Part shown: positions 1 to 7,550 of the stretch, piece after piece
Numbering within the stretch: position 1 is the first letter of the stretch
How the letters are laid out: every line of letters begins with the position of its first letter
Assembly: GCA_002317115.1 (NCBI GenBank)
Contig: DCIP01000073.1
Span: 1,683-22,680, forward strand
Origin: Candidatus Scybalocola fimicaballi
Lineage (GTDB): Bacteria > Bacteroidota > Bacteroidia > Bacteroidales > Paludibacteraceae
Direction of reading: 5' to 3'
Length of the DNA stretch: 20,998 bases
Translations under genes and position numbers: made by a program
The notes under the pieces: generated by a model
The model's database searches: none
Seen by the model: only the letters and a program-made list of their open reading frames with translations
What the model was told of the DNA's origin: nothing

Positions 1-249
1 TCCCTTATGCTTCTTCCTGAAACGAAGGATATCGACGTCGACCTTCTCAACTTTTCCCTTGAGAATATCTGCAATATGCGTATGGCTGTGGCAATGAGGG
101 CTCTCTGCATCAAGATTGCCTACCAGCTTTGCAAACGTGAGCCTGAACTATTGAAAGAGTTGCAGGCTGTCGTGTCGATGCTGGATTTGAAGGACGAACA
201 GGCAGCGATTAAGAGTGTCGTGAAGAAGGTGATTAAAATAATCCTGTGA
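1..249 (+). CDS. C-terminal fragment of conserved hypothetical helical protein
   Basis: The reading frame is open from the left edge of the window, so this is most likely the tail of a longer gene whose start lies outside; an ATG at position 7 is in frame but need not be the start. The visible 80 or so residues look entirely alpha-helical, with alternating hydrophobic and charged positions (AVAMRALCIKIAYQLCKREP, then a Lys-rich end). The pattern is reminiscent of the helical C-terminal segments of small Bacteroidales proteins of unknown function, possibly HEAT-like, but I cannot name the family. The stop codon (247-249) lies beyond the stop of the convergent DUF4112 gene, so the two genes overlap tail to tail by 17 bp and no terminator separates them. 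Confidence 0.6.
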   Translation, partial: SLMLLPETKDIDVDLLNFSLENICNMRMAVAMRALCIKIAYQLCKREPELLKELQAVVSMLDLKDEQAAIKSVVKKVIKIIL

Positions 250-817
250 ATTGCTCCCAGATATAGCTGACCACCATTCCTGCCAATTTTAGTACCCAAT
301 AAATCAAGAATATCAACACTGCGATTCCTATACCACAGAAGATGGCTTTCTTATTCACATCTTTCTTGATCTCTTTGTCGTCTTCAATAAATCCTGTCAA
401 CAATTTGTAATTTTTCTTGTGGCTTCGGTGGAAAAAGTCGAACAAGTCTCCAAGCAAAGGTATCGCTCCCACCAACATATCTATCAGTGTGTTGAATATT
501 ATGGCGAGTGTCAACGGAATGGATTTGATCTTTGTCAAGGAGACATACACAAACGGTAGTGCTAAGAAACCTCCTAAAAAGTCTCCCACTTCTGGAGCAA
601 TGAATCCGAGGATAGGGTCCAGGTGGTATTTGTCCATCACCTTGCTGATCTTGGCACATGCGGCGTAGACGGGATCTTGCTCAAGCTTCTCACGTTTCTC
701 TTGCTTTTTGCGTTCGATCTCGGCTCCTTTAGCGGCTGCTCTTTCGGCTTCCTGCATCTCTTTGTCAAACACGTCAGCTCCCATCTGCTGGCGACGTCGG
801 CTTGTATATTCTGCCAT
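233..817 (-). CDS. DUF4112 family membrane protein
   Basis: Small membrane protein of unknown function. About the first 50 of 194 residues are a charged, probably coiled-coil stretch rich in Lys, Glu and Ala. Residues about 66-140 carry the DUF4112 signature: a segment with GFIAPEVGDFLGG followed by LIDMLVGAIPLLGDLFDFF and a basic end. A further hydrophobic helix spans roughly 157-180. I chose the ATG at 817, five bases after the stop of the upstream gene (822-824). The frame stays open to an ATG at 874, but that start would overlap the upstream gene by 53 bp and add residues without family character. It is the last gene of an apparent three-gene minus-strand cluster. The family has no established function, so a role in membrane association of the upstream coiled-coil protein is only inference. 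Confidence 0.8.
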   Translation of the reverse strand: MAEYTSRRRQQMGADVFDKEMQEAERAAAKGAEIERKKQEKREKLEQDPVYAACAKISKVMDKYHLDPILGFIAPEVGDFLGGFLALPFVYVSLTKIKSIPLTLAIIFNTLIDMLVGAIPLLGDLFDFFHRSHKKNYKLLTGFIEDDKEIKKDVNKKAIFCGIGIAVLIFLIYWVLKLAGMVVSYIWEQFTGLF

Positions 818-821
818 ATAA

Positions 822-2882
822 TCAAATCTTGATTCTGAATTCTCCGTTGATGAATCTGTTGAAGTCTTCCTCATTCTTGAAGAACTTGCCTCTTTCTGTA
901 AGTTTGAGTAGAGCTTTCTTTCTTGTCTCTGCGTCTGGAGCTGTGTTGATATCCTTCAACACGTTGCCAAGCACGTCTGCCTTGGCGTCGATATCTGCCA
1001 TCTGAGAGTTGAACTGTGTCTGGATCTTCTCCAACTCCTGATCGTAGATCTCTGACGACACTTGATTTTGCTCTTTCAATGCCTCAAGCGACACAAGAGC
1101 ATCTGTAAGTTTGACACTTTCGTTATATACTCTTTTCATCTCGGCAAGCTCTTCCTCGCTGAAGTCTTTTGCCAAATCTTTCTTAATCTCCTCCTTCAAG
1201 TTTGGAGCCACCTCCTTCACAAGATCCTTGAATTTTGCAACGGCATCCTTGATATCCTCAGGAAGCTCGTTGGAATGGTATGTGTCGAGATTGATTGCCT
1301 TGATGCTCTTCTGGTCGAGTCCGCTCTCAAGAATATCTTTGCCGACGTGGAGCATTCTGATGATGTCCTCAAGATGAGTGGCAAGTGTTTTCTTCATCTC
1401 CGCGTCGACGGAAATGGTTTTCAAGATTTTGTCTGTAAGCTCTTTCTGCTTTGCCTTTAGCTGGGCAAGTCTGTTTTCTGCATTACGCTTAGCTTCTTCT
1501 TGATAATTAGTTTCTTGTTCAGCCACTGTCTCGTCGACGATGGCATCCTCATACTCCTTTACCAAGTTGCCATAGATGCCTTTCCACTTGAACATCTTCT
1601 GGCTATACTTCTTGTCTGCCGAACCGAAAGTCAATGCGTTGACCACCACATTTGGTTTCTCTGGACGTAGGCTTTTGGCATTCTCGTAGTCGTCTTTTTT
1701 ATTTGCCAATATACCTTGGCAGCGCTCCAAGTCTTCATTCCAGAAGACGATATTGTTGTTGTGGTCGTTGATCTGGTCGGAAAGTTCACGTATCTCATCC
1801 ATCACCTTGTCGCGCTCTTTCACAAGTTCAGCCACTCCAGCTTTGGCGTAAAGTGTGGAAACCATCTGGTTGAACTCAGCGTCAAGAAGTTTGCCGCTAA
1901 ACTTGAAATATGCGTCTGCTTTAGGGATATAAAGGTCGTTGATGGTCTTGTATACCGTCGCCAAACGGGTGTAATCCGACTTGATATTCGTAACGTCTTT
2001 CTTGATATTCATCTTGAAAGCCTCAAGGTCGGATTTAATTCTTACGGTTTTTTCGGAAGCGTCGAGATAATGTTTCACAGCCTCAACAGCCGCCACAGCG
2101 ATTGCTCCGTTCTTGCCTAAAGCCTGGCTGCTTTGTGAGGCTATCTGCACTGATTTGGAGAATCCGTCGCTGATCTCCGACATCATAACTGTGCAGTTTT
2201 CTGAAAGCATATTGTATTGCAGCTGAACCTTCTCAAACATCTTTGCCGTGTCGAGATATTCGATGGAATCAAAATCGAAAAGTGATGGAGCGACGCGTTT
2301 GATGGAGTCGCCGTAGAAATCCACAAGCATCTGGGCATACTTCTCGTAGACGCGGAGGATCTCTGTGCGTAGGTCGACGAAATCGTGGGCCACCTCTTTC
2401 ACACCGTCTTTAGCCTCATCGTAGACGTTGATAAGTTTGCCATACAATTCCACTGCCTGAGTCGCCTCATTCTTGACATTCTCGATACCTTTTGTGCCCA
2501 TGATGACGCTCAACAGACTGCTCATTTCTGATGCCACAGCTTCCGACACCTTCGTCTTCAGCATATTGTCGAGCACAGTCAATGCATTCTCTCCGTTCTT
2601 GAGATCAGTGGACAACGCGTCGAAATAGCCATCTTTATTGTCGGCTGCGATAAGCTGACGCAATTCATAATCATCCACGATGGAAGTCTGGCTGTCATTG
2701 TTGACGAAAGTCGACTTGATCTGTTGGTCTTTGCCATAATGATTGTAAGCCTCCCATGCAAGACGGCTGACATCTATAGAATCTGTTATCTTTAGTTCGA
2801 TTGCAAGGTCTGCGCGTATGATTTTAGCGCCATTCGCCTCTTCTGCAATCTCTTTGATCTGCTTGTAAATTGTCTCGCTCAT
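822..2882 (-). CDS. Large coiled-coil protein of unknown function
   Basis: A 686-residue protein that I do not recognise. It is nearly all helical, with long heptad-like stretches rich in Glu, Lys, Asp and Ala; the clearest are around residues 345-400 and 455-490. An N-terminal section of about 100 residues looks globular. There is no signal peptide and no long transmembrane helix; the only notable hydrophobic patch is a short Ala-rich one near residue 260 (GAIAVAAVEAV). It lies 25 bp downstream of the glycosyltransferase gene and 5 bp upstream of the DUF4112 membrane-protein gene, which suggests co-transcription. A long helical-bundle protein beside a small membrane protein could be a membrane-associated scaffold or an alpha-helical pore-former-like protein, but nothing in the sequence proves either. 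Confidence 0.75.
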   Translation of the reverse strand: MSETIYKQIKEIAEEANGAKIIRADLAIELKITDSIDVSRLAWEAYNHYGKDQQIKSTFVNNDSQTSIVDDYELRQLIAADNKDGYFDALSTDLKNGENALTVLDNMLKTKVSEAVASEMSSLLSVIMGTKGIENVKNEATQAVELYGKLINVYDEAKDGVKEVAHDFVDLRTEILRVYEKYAQMLVDFYGDSIKRVAPSLFDFDSIEYLDTAKMFEKVQLQYNMLSENCTVMMSEISDGFSKSVQIASQSSQALGKNGAIAVAAVEAVKHYLDASEKTVRIKSDLEAFKMNIKKDVTNIKSDYTRLATVYKTINDLYIPKADAYFKFSGKLLDAEFNQMVSTLYAKAGVAELVKERDKVMDEIRELSDQINDHNNNIVFWNEDLERCQGILANKKDDYENAKSLRPEKPNVVVNALTFGSADKKYSQKMFKWKGIYGNLVKEYEDAIVDETVAEQETNYQEEAKRNAENRLAQLKAKQKELTDKILKTISVDAEMKKTLATHLEDIIRMLHVGKDILESGLDQKSIKAINLDTYHSNELPEDIKDAVAKFKDLVKEVAPNLKEEIKKDLAKDFSEEELAEMKRVYNESVKLTDALVSLEALKEQNQVSSEIYDQELEKIQTQFNSQMADIDAKADVLGNVLKDINTAPDAETRKKALLKLTERGKFFKNEEDFNRFINGEFRIKI

Positions 2883-2907
2883 AATATAAATCTATTTAGG
2901 TATTATT

Positions 2908-3750
2908 TTATGCTTGCAACAGAGAGTCAAGAAAATCCCTGACAAGCTGGTTTTTCTCGTTTTCTTTGTCAATCTTCTTCCAACAGCTTCCGTTGATTGT
3001 GTGAAGCCATTGTTTATCATCGAAATACTCCAATGAATCTCCGTGTCGGTCGCCTCCCATACGTAGTGGTTCGATACATTCTGTAGGGAATTTGATCTGA
3101 TTCATATCCAGGCGTGAGTAGATGTCGTACCAGTTGCCGCCTCCTGAGTCAAGATAGATTTTATCAGGAGTGACGGGCATGAAATCCACCTTCTTGTCTT
3201 TGACATGGTCGTATCTGAAGAACGACATGATGGCTGACAGATACCACCATTTCTCACGGTGTCTCAATGGTCCGTAGATAGGCTGGTTGCTCAGTTTCTC
3301 TACTATCGAAATCGGTACGATAGGGAAGAGATCATGGTCGATCTGGCCAAACGCGTATGGTTGTCTCTCACGTATGACTCTGCGGTAAGTGTAGTTGAGA
3401 GCCATGGCGTGCGAGTATGATCCTCCTATACGGTTGAGCTGATTCTTTGGCAGACCGACGTAAGTAAGACCTTTCTCCTTGCAAAACTCATAGATCTCGT
3501 CGCGTACGGTCATGTTTGTGGAGTTGTCTATGATGATTTGGTGGTAGTTGTCCTTCAGATTCTTCTGTAGAAACTTATATTGGATCTGGATAAGCTCGCT
3601 GTTGTTGAAAGCGATAGTGATGACATCCACTCTGTTAGGCTTGTCCATACCTGCCTTCAGATTAAGTGTTTTCTTAGGAGGGCAGCACATAGTAATGGCT
3701 TCTAATGTCCTCACAATAGCACGGAAAATCATTCTTTTTGGAGTCATCAT
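2908..3750 (-). CDS. GT-A-like (family 2-type) glycosyltransferase
   Basis: Probable nucleotide-sugar-dependent glycosyltransferase, 280 aa, cytoplasmic. The core begins near residue 41 with VDVITIAFNN, the usual first beta-strand of GT-A folds, followed by a second strand QIIIDNS. A DHD triplet at residues 138-140 (QIDHDLFP) sits where the metal and sugar-nucleotide binding DxD motif is expected. Later segments, such as the YLDSGGGNWYDIY stretch, resemble Bacteroidales glycosyltransferase-like hypotheticals. There are no membrane helices. The first 34 residues are atypical, so an internal ATG at 3648 (residue 35) is an alternative start. A TACTTTTG box at 3809-3816 supports a leader of about 50 nt to the ATG at 3750. 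It is the first gene of the minus-strand cluster and divergent from menD. The acceptor substrate is unknown. Confidence 0.7.
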   Translation of the reverse strand: MMTPKRMIFRAIVRTLEAITMCCPPKKTLNLKAGMDKPNRVDVITIAFNNSELIQIQYKFLQKNLKDNYHQIIIDNSTNMTVRDEIYEFCKEKGLTYVGLPKNQLNRIGGSYSHAMALNYTYRRVIRERQPYAFGQIDHDLFPIVPISIVEKLSNQPIYGPLRHREKWWYLSAIMSFFRYDHVKDKKVDFMPVTPDKIYLDSGGGNWYDIYSRLDMNQIKFPTECIEPLRMGGDRHGDSLEYFDDKQWLHTINGSCWKKIDKENEKNQLVRDFLDSLLQA

Positions 3751-3808
3751 AATGTTTTATTTTTAGTTATCGACCGTTCAAATAGTCATATCATCATCTA
3801 ATTTTTAT

Positions 3809-3816
3809 CAAAAGTA
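3809..3816 (-). promoter_or_regulatory. Candidate -7 promoter box for the glycosyltransferase cluster
   Basis: On the minus strand this reads TACTTTTG, a perfect match to the Bacteroidetes -7 consensus TAnnTTTG. No clear TTTG box is seen about 20 bp upstream, so it is a partial promoter call. Confidence 0.4.
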
Positions 3817-3888
3817 GGCATTTTTCTTCTTATTCTAATTCTCATTTCCTGATGTTTGGAGAAATTTTAATTTTTTTATGATTTGTGC

Positions 3889-3896
3889 TAATTTTG
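3889..3896 (+). promoter_or_regulatory. Candidate -7 promoter box for menD
   Basis: TAATTTTG matches the Bacteroidetes TAnnTTTG consensus. Transcription would start near 3903, which lies after the first in-frame ATG (3885) and therefore argues for the menD start at 3933. The -33 region is only a poly-T stretch. Confidence 0.5.
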
Positions 3897-3932
3897 TATT
3901 CTCGTAGTCAACAACAAAATGACAATAAAGAA

Positions 3933-5510
3933 ATGGCATACTCGTTAAAAAAACATATTCAGCAGCTTATCTATCTGCTTAGAGCACATTCATTTTCCGA
4001 CGTGGTGGTTTGCCCCGGCAGTCGCAACATGCCTATCGTGGAGTCGATGTGTTGTGGGGATTTCAAAGTTCACAGGGCTCTTGACGAGCGTAGTGCGGGC
4101 TTTATGGCTTTAGGCCTTGTTCAGACTGGCAAACGAGTGGCTGTTTGTGTCACGAGTGGAAGCGCGGTGGCTAATCTTCTTCCTGCGTTGGTTGAGGCTC
4201 AGTATCAGGGTATTGGCATGGCGGTGGTCACTGCCGACCGTCCGAAGGAGATGATAGGTCAGCTTATGGGCCAGACGATGTGGCAGGTGCCTGCGTTGGC
4301 ATCGGCTGTCAAGTATAGTGTCGACGTGGAGGACGACGAGAGCGCAGACGGAATGTGGTATGCCAACCGTGAGATCAACGCCGCTTTGAATATTGCCTAC
4401 GCAGGGCAGAATGGTCCGGTGCAGATCAACATGCAGATTAAAGAGCCGTTTTTCGACTGTACCGTCGATGCTCTTCCTGAATTTAGAAAAATATCGTTCA
4501 TTGAAGACGGTGCTCTTTTCGGCGACTCGATGAAGCAGTTGTGGAATCAGTCTCAGCGTCCATTAATAATGGTAGGACAGAACGACGGAATCAATCCATC
4601 ATATATTGATGCTTTTATCCGCTTAGGTGCTCCATTCTATACGGAGGTATTGTCTAACGTTGACGTTGACGTTAACGTTAACGAAGACGAAAACGAAGAC
4701 GAAAATATTGGTGGATATAATCGTATTTCTGATGACAAGATTGAGGCTTATAAACCTGATTTAGTGATATATATCGGCGGACATATTGTCAGCAAAATTG
4801 CCAAAGCAGCCATCACAAAGATCAAGCCTACGACGGTGGTTCGTGTGTCGAAAGCGATGGAGTTTGCCGACACATTCAAGTGTATGACGCATCTGTTGGT
4901 GGAAACAAACGTCGTGGAAAAATGTGATTGGTCTGCGCGCAAGAACGTGGAATTTGCCATTCCTGCATTTGATGCCTCAAAATATCCGTCGGCATATAGC
5001 GAATTCCTAAAAAATATAGCTCCGTCGTCACATATTTTCCTTGCCAACTCTACAACTGTGCGAGCCATCGATTATGCCTACTGGTGTATGCCTGGCACTC
5101 AAGCCAAGCATCCAAGATTCTTCTGCAACCGTGGAGTGAACGGAATCGAGGGAAGTATGTCGGCAGCCATAGGATATGCGAGTGGAGTGGGGGATGCTCC
5201 CGTCTACTTGGTGATTGGGGATTTGAGTTTTTTCTACGATGTCAGCAGTCTTTGGAGCGTTGGCAATACCAATCTGCGAATCTTGCTTGTCAACGATGGC
5301 ATCGGCAGCATCTTCACACGTCTTGCCATGAAGCAGACGGAGACAGTGAAAAACTATGTGGCTGAAAGTCATGATTTTAATGCTGAGGGAATCTGCAAAT
5401 CCTACAAGGTTGATTATAAGATAACCAAAGACGGAGAGATTCCGTCGTCGACATGGGAATGGTTTTTCAATGAAAATGCGGGAGCGAGAGTATTGGAAGT
5501 AATGGTGTGA
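3933..5510 (+). CDS. menD: 2-succinyl-5-enolpyruvyl-6-hydroxy-3-cyclohexene-1-carboxylate synthase
   Basis: Thiamine-diphosphate enzyme of menaquinone synthesis; it joins isochorismate and 2-oxoglutarate with loss of CO2. Recognisable MenD blocks, numbered from the chosen start: CPGSRNMP (27-34), ALDERSAGF (49-57, with the cofactor-activating Glu), TSGSA (74-78), ADRP (101-104) and the thiamine/metal-binding GDLSF (429-433) with a downstream N-D-G. I chose the ATG at 3933 (525 aa, begins MAYSLKKH) because a TAATTTTG promoter box at 3889-3896 lies downstream of the earlier ATG at 3885. Residues 242-258 are encoded by the hexamer repeat at 4656-4705 and read as alternating V-D/V-N then E-D/E-N, an in-frame insertion in the middle domain. 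No other men genes are in this window. Confidence 0.93.
   Translation: MAYSLKKHIQQLIYLLRAHSFSDVVVCPGSRNMPIVESMCCGDFKVHRALDERSAGFMALGLVQTGKRVAVCVTSGSAVANLLPALVEAQYQGIGMAVVTADRPKEMIGQLMGQTMWQVPALASAVKYSVDVEDDESADGMWYANREINAALNIAYAGQNGPVQINMQIKEPFFDCTVDALPEFRKISFIEDGALFGDSMKQLWNQSQRPLIMVGQNDGINPSYIDAFIRLGAPFYTEVLSNVDVDVNVNEDENEDENIGGYNRISDDKIEAYKPDLVIYIGGHIVSKIAKAAITKIKPTTVVRVSKAMEFADTFKCMTHLLVETNVVEKCDWSARKNVEFAIPAFDASKYPSAYSEFLKNIAPSSHIFLANSTTVRAIDYAYWCMPGTQAKHPRFFCNRGVNGIEGSMSAAIGYASGVGDAPVYLVIGDLSFFYDVSSLWSVGNTNLRILLVNDGIGSIFTRLAMKQTETVKNYVAESHDFNAEGICKSYKVDYKITKDGEIPSSTWEWFFNENAGARVLEVMV
4656..4705 (+). repeat. Two-block hexamer repeat, copy 1 (inside menD)
   Basis: Leading AAC, then four GTTRAC units (GAC, GAC, AAC, AAC) and four GAARAY units. 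It is in frame within menD and encodes a VDVDVNVN then EDENEDEN tract. It shares orientation and block order with the copies at 7069, 13732 and 17293. Confidence 0.9.
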
Positions 5511-5531
5511 TTGTAATATTAGGCAACATAT

Positions 5532-5563
5532 TTTGTACTAAAAACGAAAAAATTGTATTTTTG
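5532..5563 (+). promoter_or_regulatory. Promoter upstream of the ADC-like gene
   Basis: TTTG (5532-5535), 20-bp spacer, TATTTTTG (5556-5563): an excellent match to the Bacteroidetes primary sigma promoter. Transcription should begin around 5567-5572, leaving a leader of only about 6-10 nt before the ATG at 5578; the next in-frame ATG is at 5590. Confidence 0.75.
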
Positions 5564-5577
5564 AAACTTGAATACAA

Positions 5578-6204
5578 ATGAAGAAGGCTATGGAAGCAGA
5601 CAAACATGTAAAAGAGGGTAGTGGGTATATTTTCGCCTACTATTTCGACGAGGAATTTATAAACAAAGATTGTTTTCTAACAAAGGACCAGAAGAAGTCT
5701 TTTGAGGGTGGTTTCGGTGCAGTAATCTATGCAAATTATACAAATTCGTCGGCAGGCCCATACCAGGAGTTGTTGTTTATCCCTGGCAAGTTTGCTGTTG
5801 ATGGAAAAGAATCATACGTCATTACTAAAGCATATTGTTCGTCGGCTAAGGCAATGGAACAGCAGGTGTTCTGCAAGAAGGAACTTGCAGATTTCACTGT
5901 AGAGAAGAGCGACGACGGTACAGAGACAATCATCGTCACACGTGATGGCAAACCTATTTTCAGAATAGCAGTTCAGCCGTGGGGATTCAATATCCCGATG
6001 ACATCCGACGTGGTGAAGTTCCCGCTTGTATCTGTTGAAGACGGAAAAGTTGTGACATGGGATTACAATGGAAGTGGTGACACTAAATTCGCCAAGATAG
6101 AGGCAATTGGAGTACGTCCTGCCAAGTTCCCTGATGTGGCGTTGTTCTCGCCACTTGTAGGAATTCATTTTGAAAAATTCAATATTGACTATATTAAAAA
6201 ATAA
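5578..6204 (+). CDS. Acetoacetate decarboxylase-like protein
   Basis: 208-aa cytoplasmic protein resembling the acetoacetate decarboxylase (ADC) superfamily. The segment SSAGPYQELLFIPG (57-70) corresponds to the family's conserved GPY-x-ELLF strand. The segment around 80-106, ITKAYCSSAKAM...KKELADF, aligns by eye with the family pattern in which a Lys before E-L-A forms the Schiff base, so K100 or K101 may be the reactive lysine. Whether it is a decarboxylase is unproven, since many superfamily members have other or unknown activities. It has its own strong promoter, and 11 bp separate it from the acyltransferase gene, which suggests a lipid or acyl-CoA-related unit. Start: ATG 5578, with 5590 as alternative given the very short leader. 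Confidence 0.7.
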   Translation: MKKAMEADKHVKEGSGYIFAYYFDEEFINKDCFLTKDQKKSFEGGFGAVIYANYTNSSAGPYQELLFIPGKFAVDGKESYVITKAYCSSAKAMEQQVFCKKELADFTVEKSDDGTETIIVTRDGKPIFRIAVQPWGFNIPMTSDVVKFPLVSVEDGKVVTWDYNGSGDTKFAKIEAIGVRPAKFPDVALFSPLVGIHFEKFNIDYIKK

Positions 6205-6215
6205 TATCGACGGTA

Positions 6216-7070
6216 ATGGAGAAGATTTCTTGCTTGAACGGAGAGAAATATAAAGAGTTGAAAGTAAAGGAAGGTGTGTACGTGCCTGATTTGGCTGTCA
6301 ACTTTCCAGATGACGATCCGTTTCGCCGCATGGTGAAAGTGGAGGTGGTGAAGGATTTGAAGTTTGATGAGACTTATCCATATCTTGATGAGACTCCAGA
6401 CTACAAACGCAATGTCTTCCTATGTGATATGAAGACTTACCTTTGCAATTTCCTTAACTGGATGATCTACGACTTGAAAATCGAAAATAAGGAGGTGTTG
6501 GAGGGTAAAGATTTCAGCAATGGAGCGATCACAGTTGCCAACCACCAGTACCGTTGGGATGTGCCAGGTGTGAGAAAGGCAACAGGCTACCGTCGACTTT
6601 GGGTACCTGCATGGGCTGAAACTTTCAAGACAAAAGACTATTTCAATCTTCGTGGAGCCAGATGTATTCCTATCCCTGAAAATATGGGTGGAATCAAGAA
6701 GTTCAACGAGGCATTCGATACTCTACACGAGAGAAAAGAGTGGTTCCATATCTTCCCTGAGGGAGTGCGTTGGGATTTCTACAAGCCATTCAAACCATTC
6801 CGAAAGGGAGCTTTCAACTGGGCTTACAAGTATGACATGCCAATCATTCCGATGGTGTATGTCCACCGTGAGCGCACAGGCTGGAGAAAACTGTTTGCCA
6901 AGGGTGAGCCATTGATGACGTTGAAGGTGCTTGAGCCTATGTATGCCGACAAGTCGTTGCCAAGAAAGGCTGCTGTGGACAAGCTACGTAAGGAGGTCTA
7001 TGAGAAGATGCTCGACGCTGCTGGTATCATCCACAACCCATGGCCAATGATTCCTGAAGTGGATAATTAA
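6216..7070 (+). CDS. PlsC-like glycerolipid acyltransferase family protein
   Basis: 284-aa member of the lysophospholipid acyltransferase (PlsC/LPLAT) superfamily, which transfers acyl chains to glycerophosphate-type or other hydroxyl acceptors at the membrane. The catalytic H-x4-D motif is NHQYRWD (H110, D115), and the acceptor-binding motif is FPEGVR (180-185), a conservative variant of FPEGTR. Sequence before residue about 100 is longer than in short PlsC proteins and has no long hydrophobic N-terminal helix, so it is probably a peripheral enzyme. It follows the ADC-like gene by 11 bp. Its TAA stop (7068-7070) is the first base triplet of a hexamer repeat. The exact acyl donor and acceptor cannot be inferred; it need not be the essential PlsC. 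Confidence 0.8.
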   Translation: MEKISCLNGEKYKELKVKEGVYVPDLAVNFPDDDPFRRMVKVEVVKDLKFDETYPYLDETPDYKRNVFLCDMKTYLCNFLNWMIYDLKIENKEVLEGKDFSNGAITVANHQYRWDVPGVRKATGYRRLWVPAWAETFKTKDYFNLRGARCIPIPENMGGIKKFNEAFDTLHERKEWFHIFPEGVRWDFYKPFKPFRKGAFNWAYKYDMPIIPMVYVHRERTGWRKLFAKGEPLMTLKVLEPMYADKSLPRKAAVDKLRKEVYEKMLDAAGIIHNPWPMIPEVDN

Positions 7071-7107
7071 CGTTGACGTTAACGTTGACGAAGACGAAAA
7101 CCATAAC
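7069..7107 (+). repeat. Two-block hexamer repeat, copy 2 (starts in a stop codon)
   Basis: AAC, three GTTRAC units (7072-7089), two GAARAC units (7090-7101) and a degenerate CATAAC. Its leading AA belongs to the TAA stop of the acyltransferase gene. Same orientation as the other three copies. Confidence 0.85.
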
Positions 7108-7110
7108 GTA

Positions 7111-7132
7111 GAGACGTGGTACGCCACGTCTC
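7111..7132. repeat. Perfect inverted repeat, REP-like hairpin
   Basis: GAGACGTGG (7111-7119) and its exact complement CCACGTCTC (7124-7132) flank a TACG loop. It directly follows hexamer copy 2 in the 82-bp gap before the thioesterase gene. There is no T-run after it, so it is more likely a dispersed palindrome than an intrinsic terminator. A degenerate relative may lie at 18428-18450. Confidence 0.7.
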
Positions 7133-7152
7133 CAAATTTTATTTTTACAAAT

Positions 7153-7527
7153 ATGAATATCAACGATATATCAACAAAGAAATATACTGTTGCAGATAAG
7201 GATTCTGCAGTGGATTTGGGAAGTGGCGGACTAAACGTGTTCGGCACACCAGCCCTTGTTGCCAAGATGGAGCAGACTGCTCTTGAGATGGTAAAACCGT
7301 CTCTTGATGAGAATAGCGACACTGTAGGCATCGAGATCAATGTGAAGCATGTGAAGGCTACTGCCATCGGAAAGGATGTCACTGTTGAGGCTAAGATTGT
7401 CAATATCGACGGTAGAAAGATCTGCTTTGAGATCACTGCCACTGATGAGGCTGGCGACGTGATCGGAACTGCTTACCATGAGAGATTCGTGGTGGACAAG
7501 CAGAGATTCATGTCTAAATTGCAGTAA
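7153..7527 (+). CDS. Hotdog-fold thioesterase, FlK-like
   Basis: 124-aa hotdog protein related to the fluoroacetyl-CoA thioesterase FlK family. The three catalytic positions known from FlK (Thr42, Glu50, His76) have counterparts at T32 (NVFGTPAL), E40 (AKMEQTA) and H66 (NVKHVKAT). The spacings, 8 and 26 residues, are identical to those of FlK, which makes the family call strong. The C-terminal HERFVVD stretch is also typical. The family hydrolyses acyl-CoA thioesters; fluoroacetyl-CoA itself is an unlikely natural substrate here, and many homologues are of unknown specificity. It lies downstream of an acyltransferase and an ADC-like gene and 23 bp upstream of recO, so it may share their transcript despite the repeat-filled gap. 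Confidence 0.85.
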   Translation: MNINDISTKKYTVADKDSAVDLGSGGLNVFGTPALVAKMEQTALEMVKPSLDENSDTVGIEINVKHVKATAIGKDVTVEAKIVNIDGRKICFEITATDEAGDVIGTAYHERFVVDKQRFMSKLQ

Positions 7528-7550
7528 TTATCATTTGCAGTAGCGACGCG

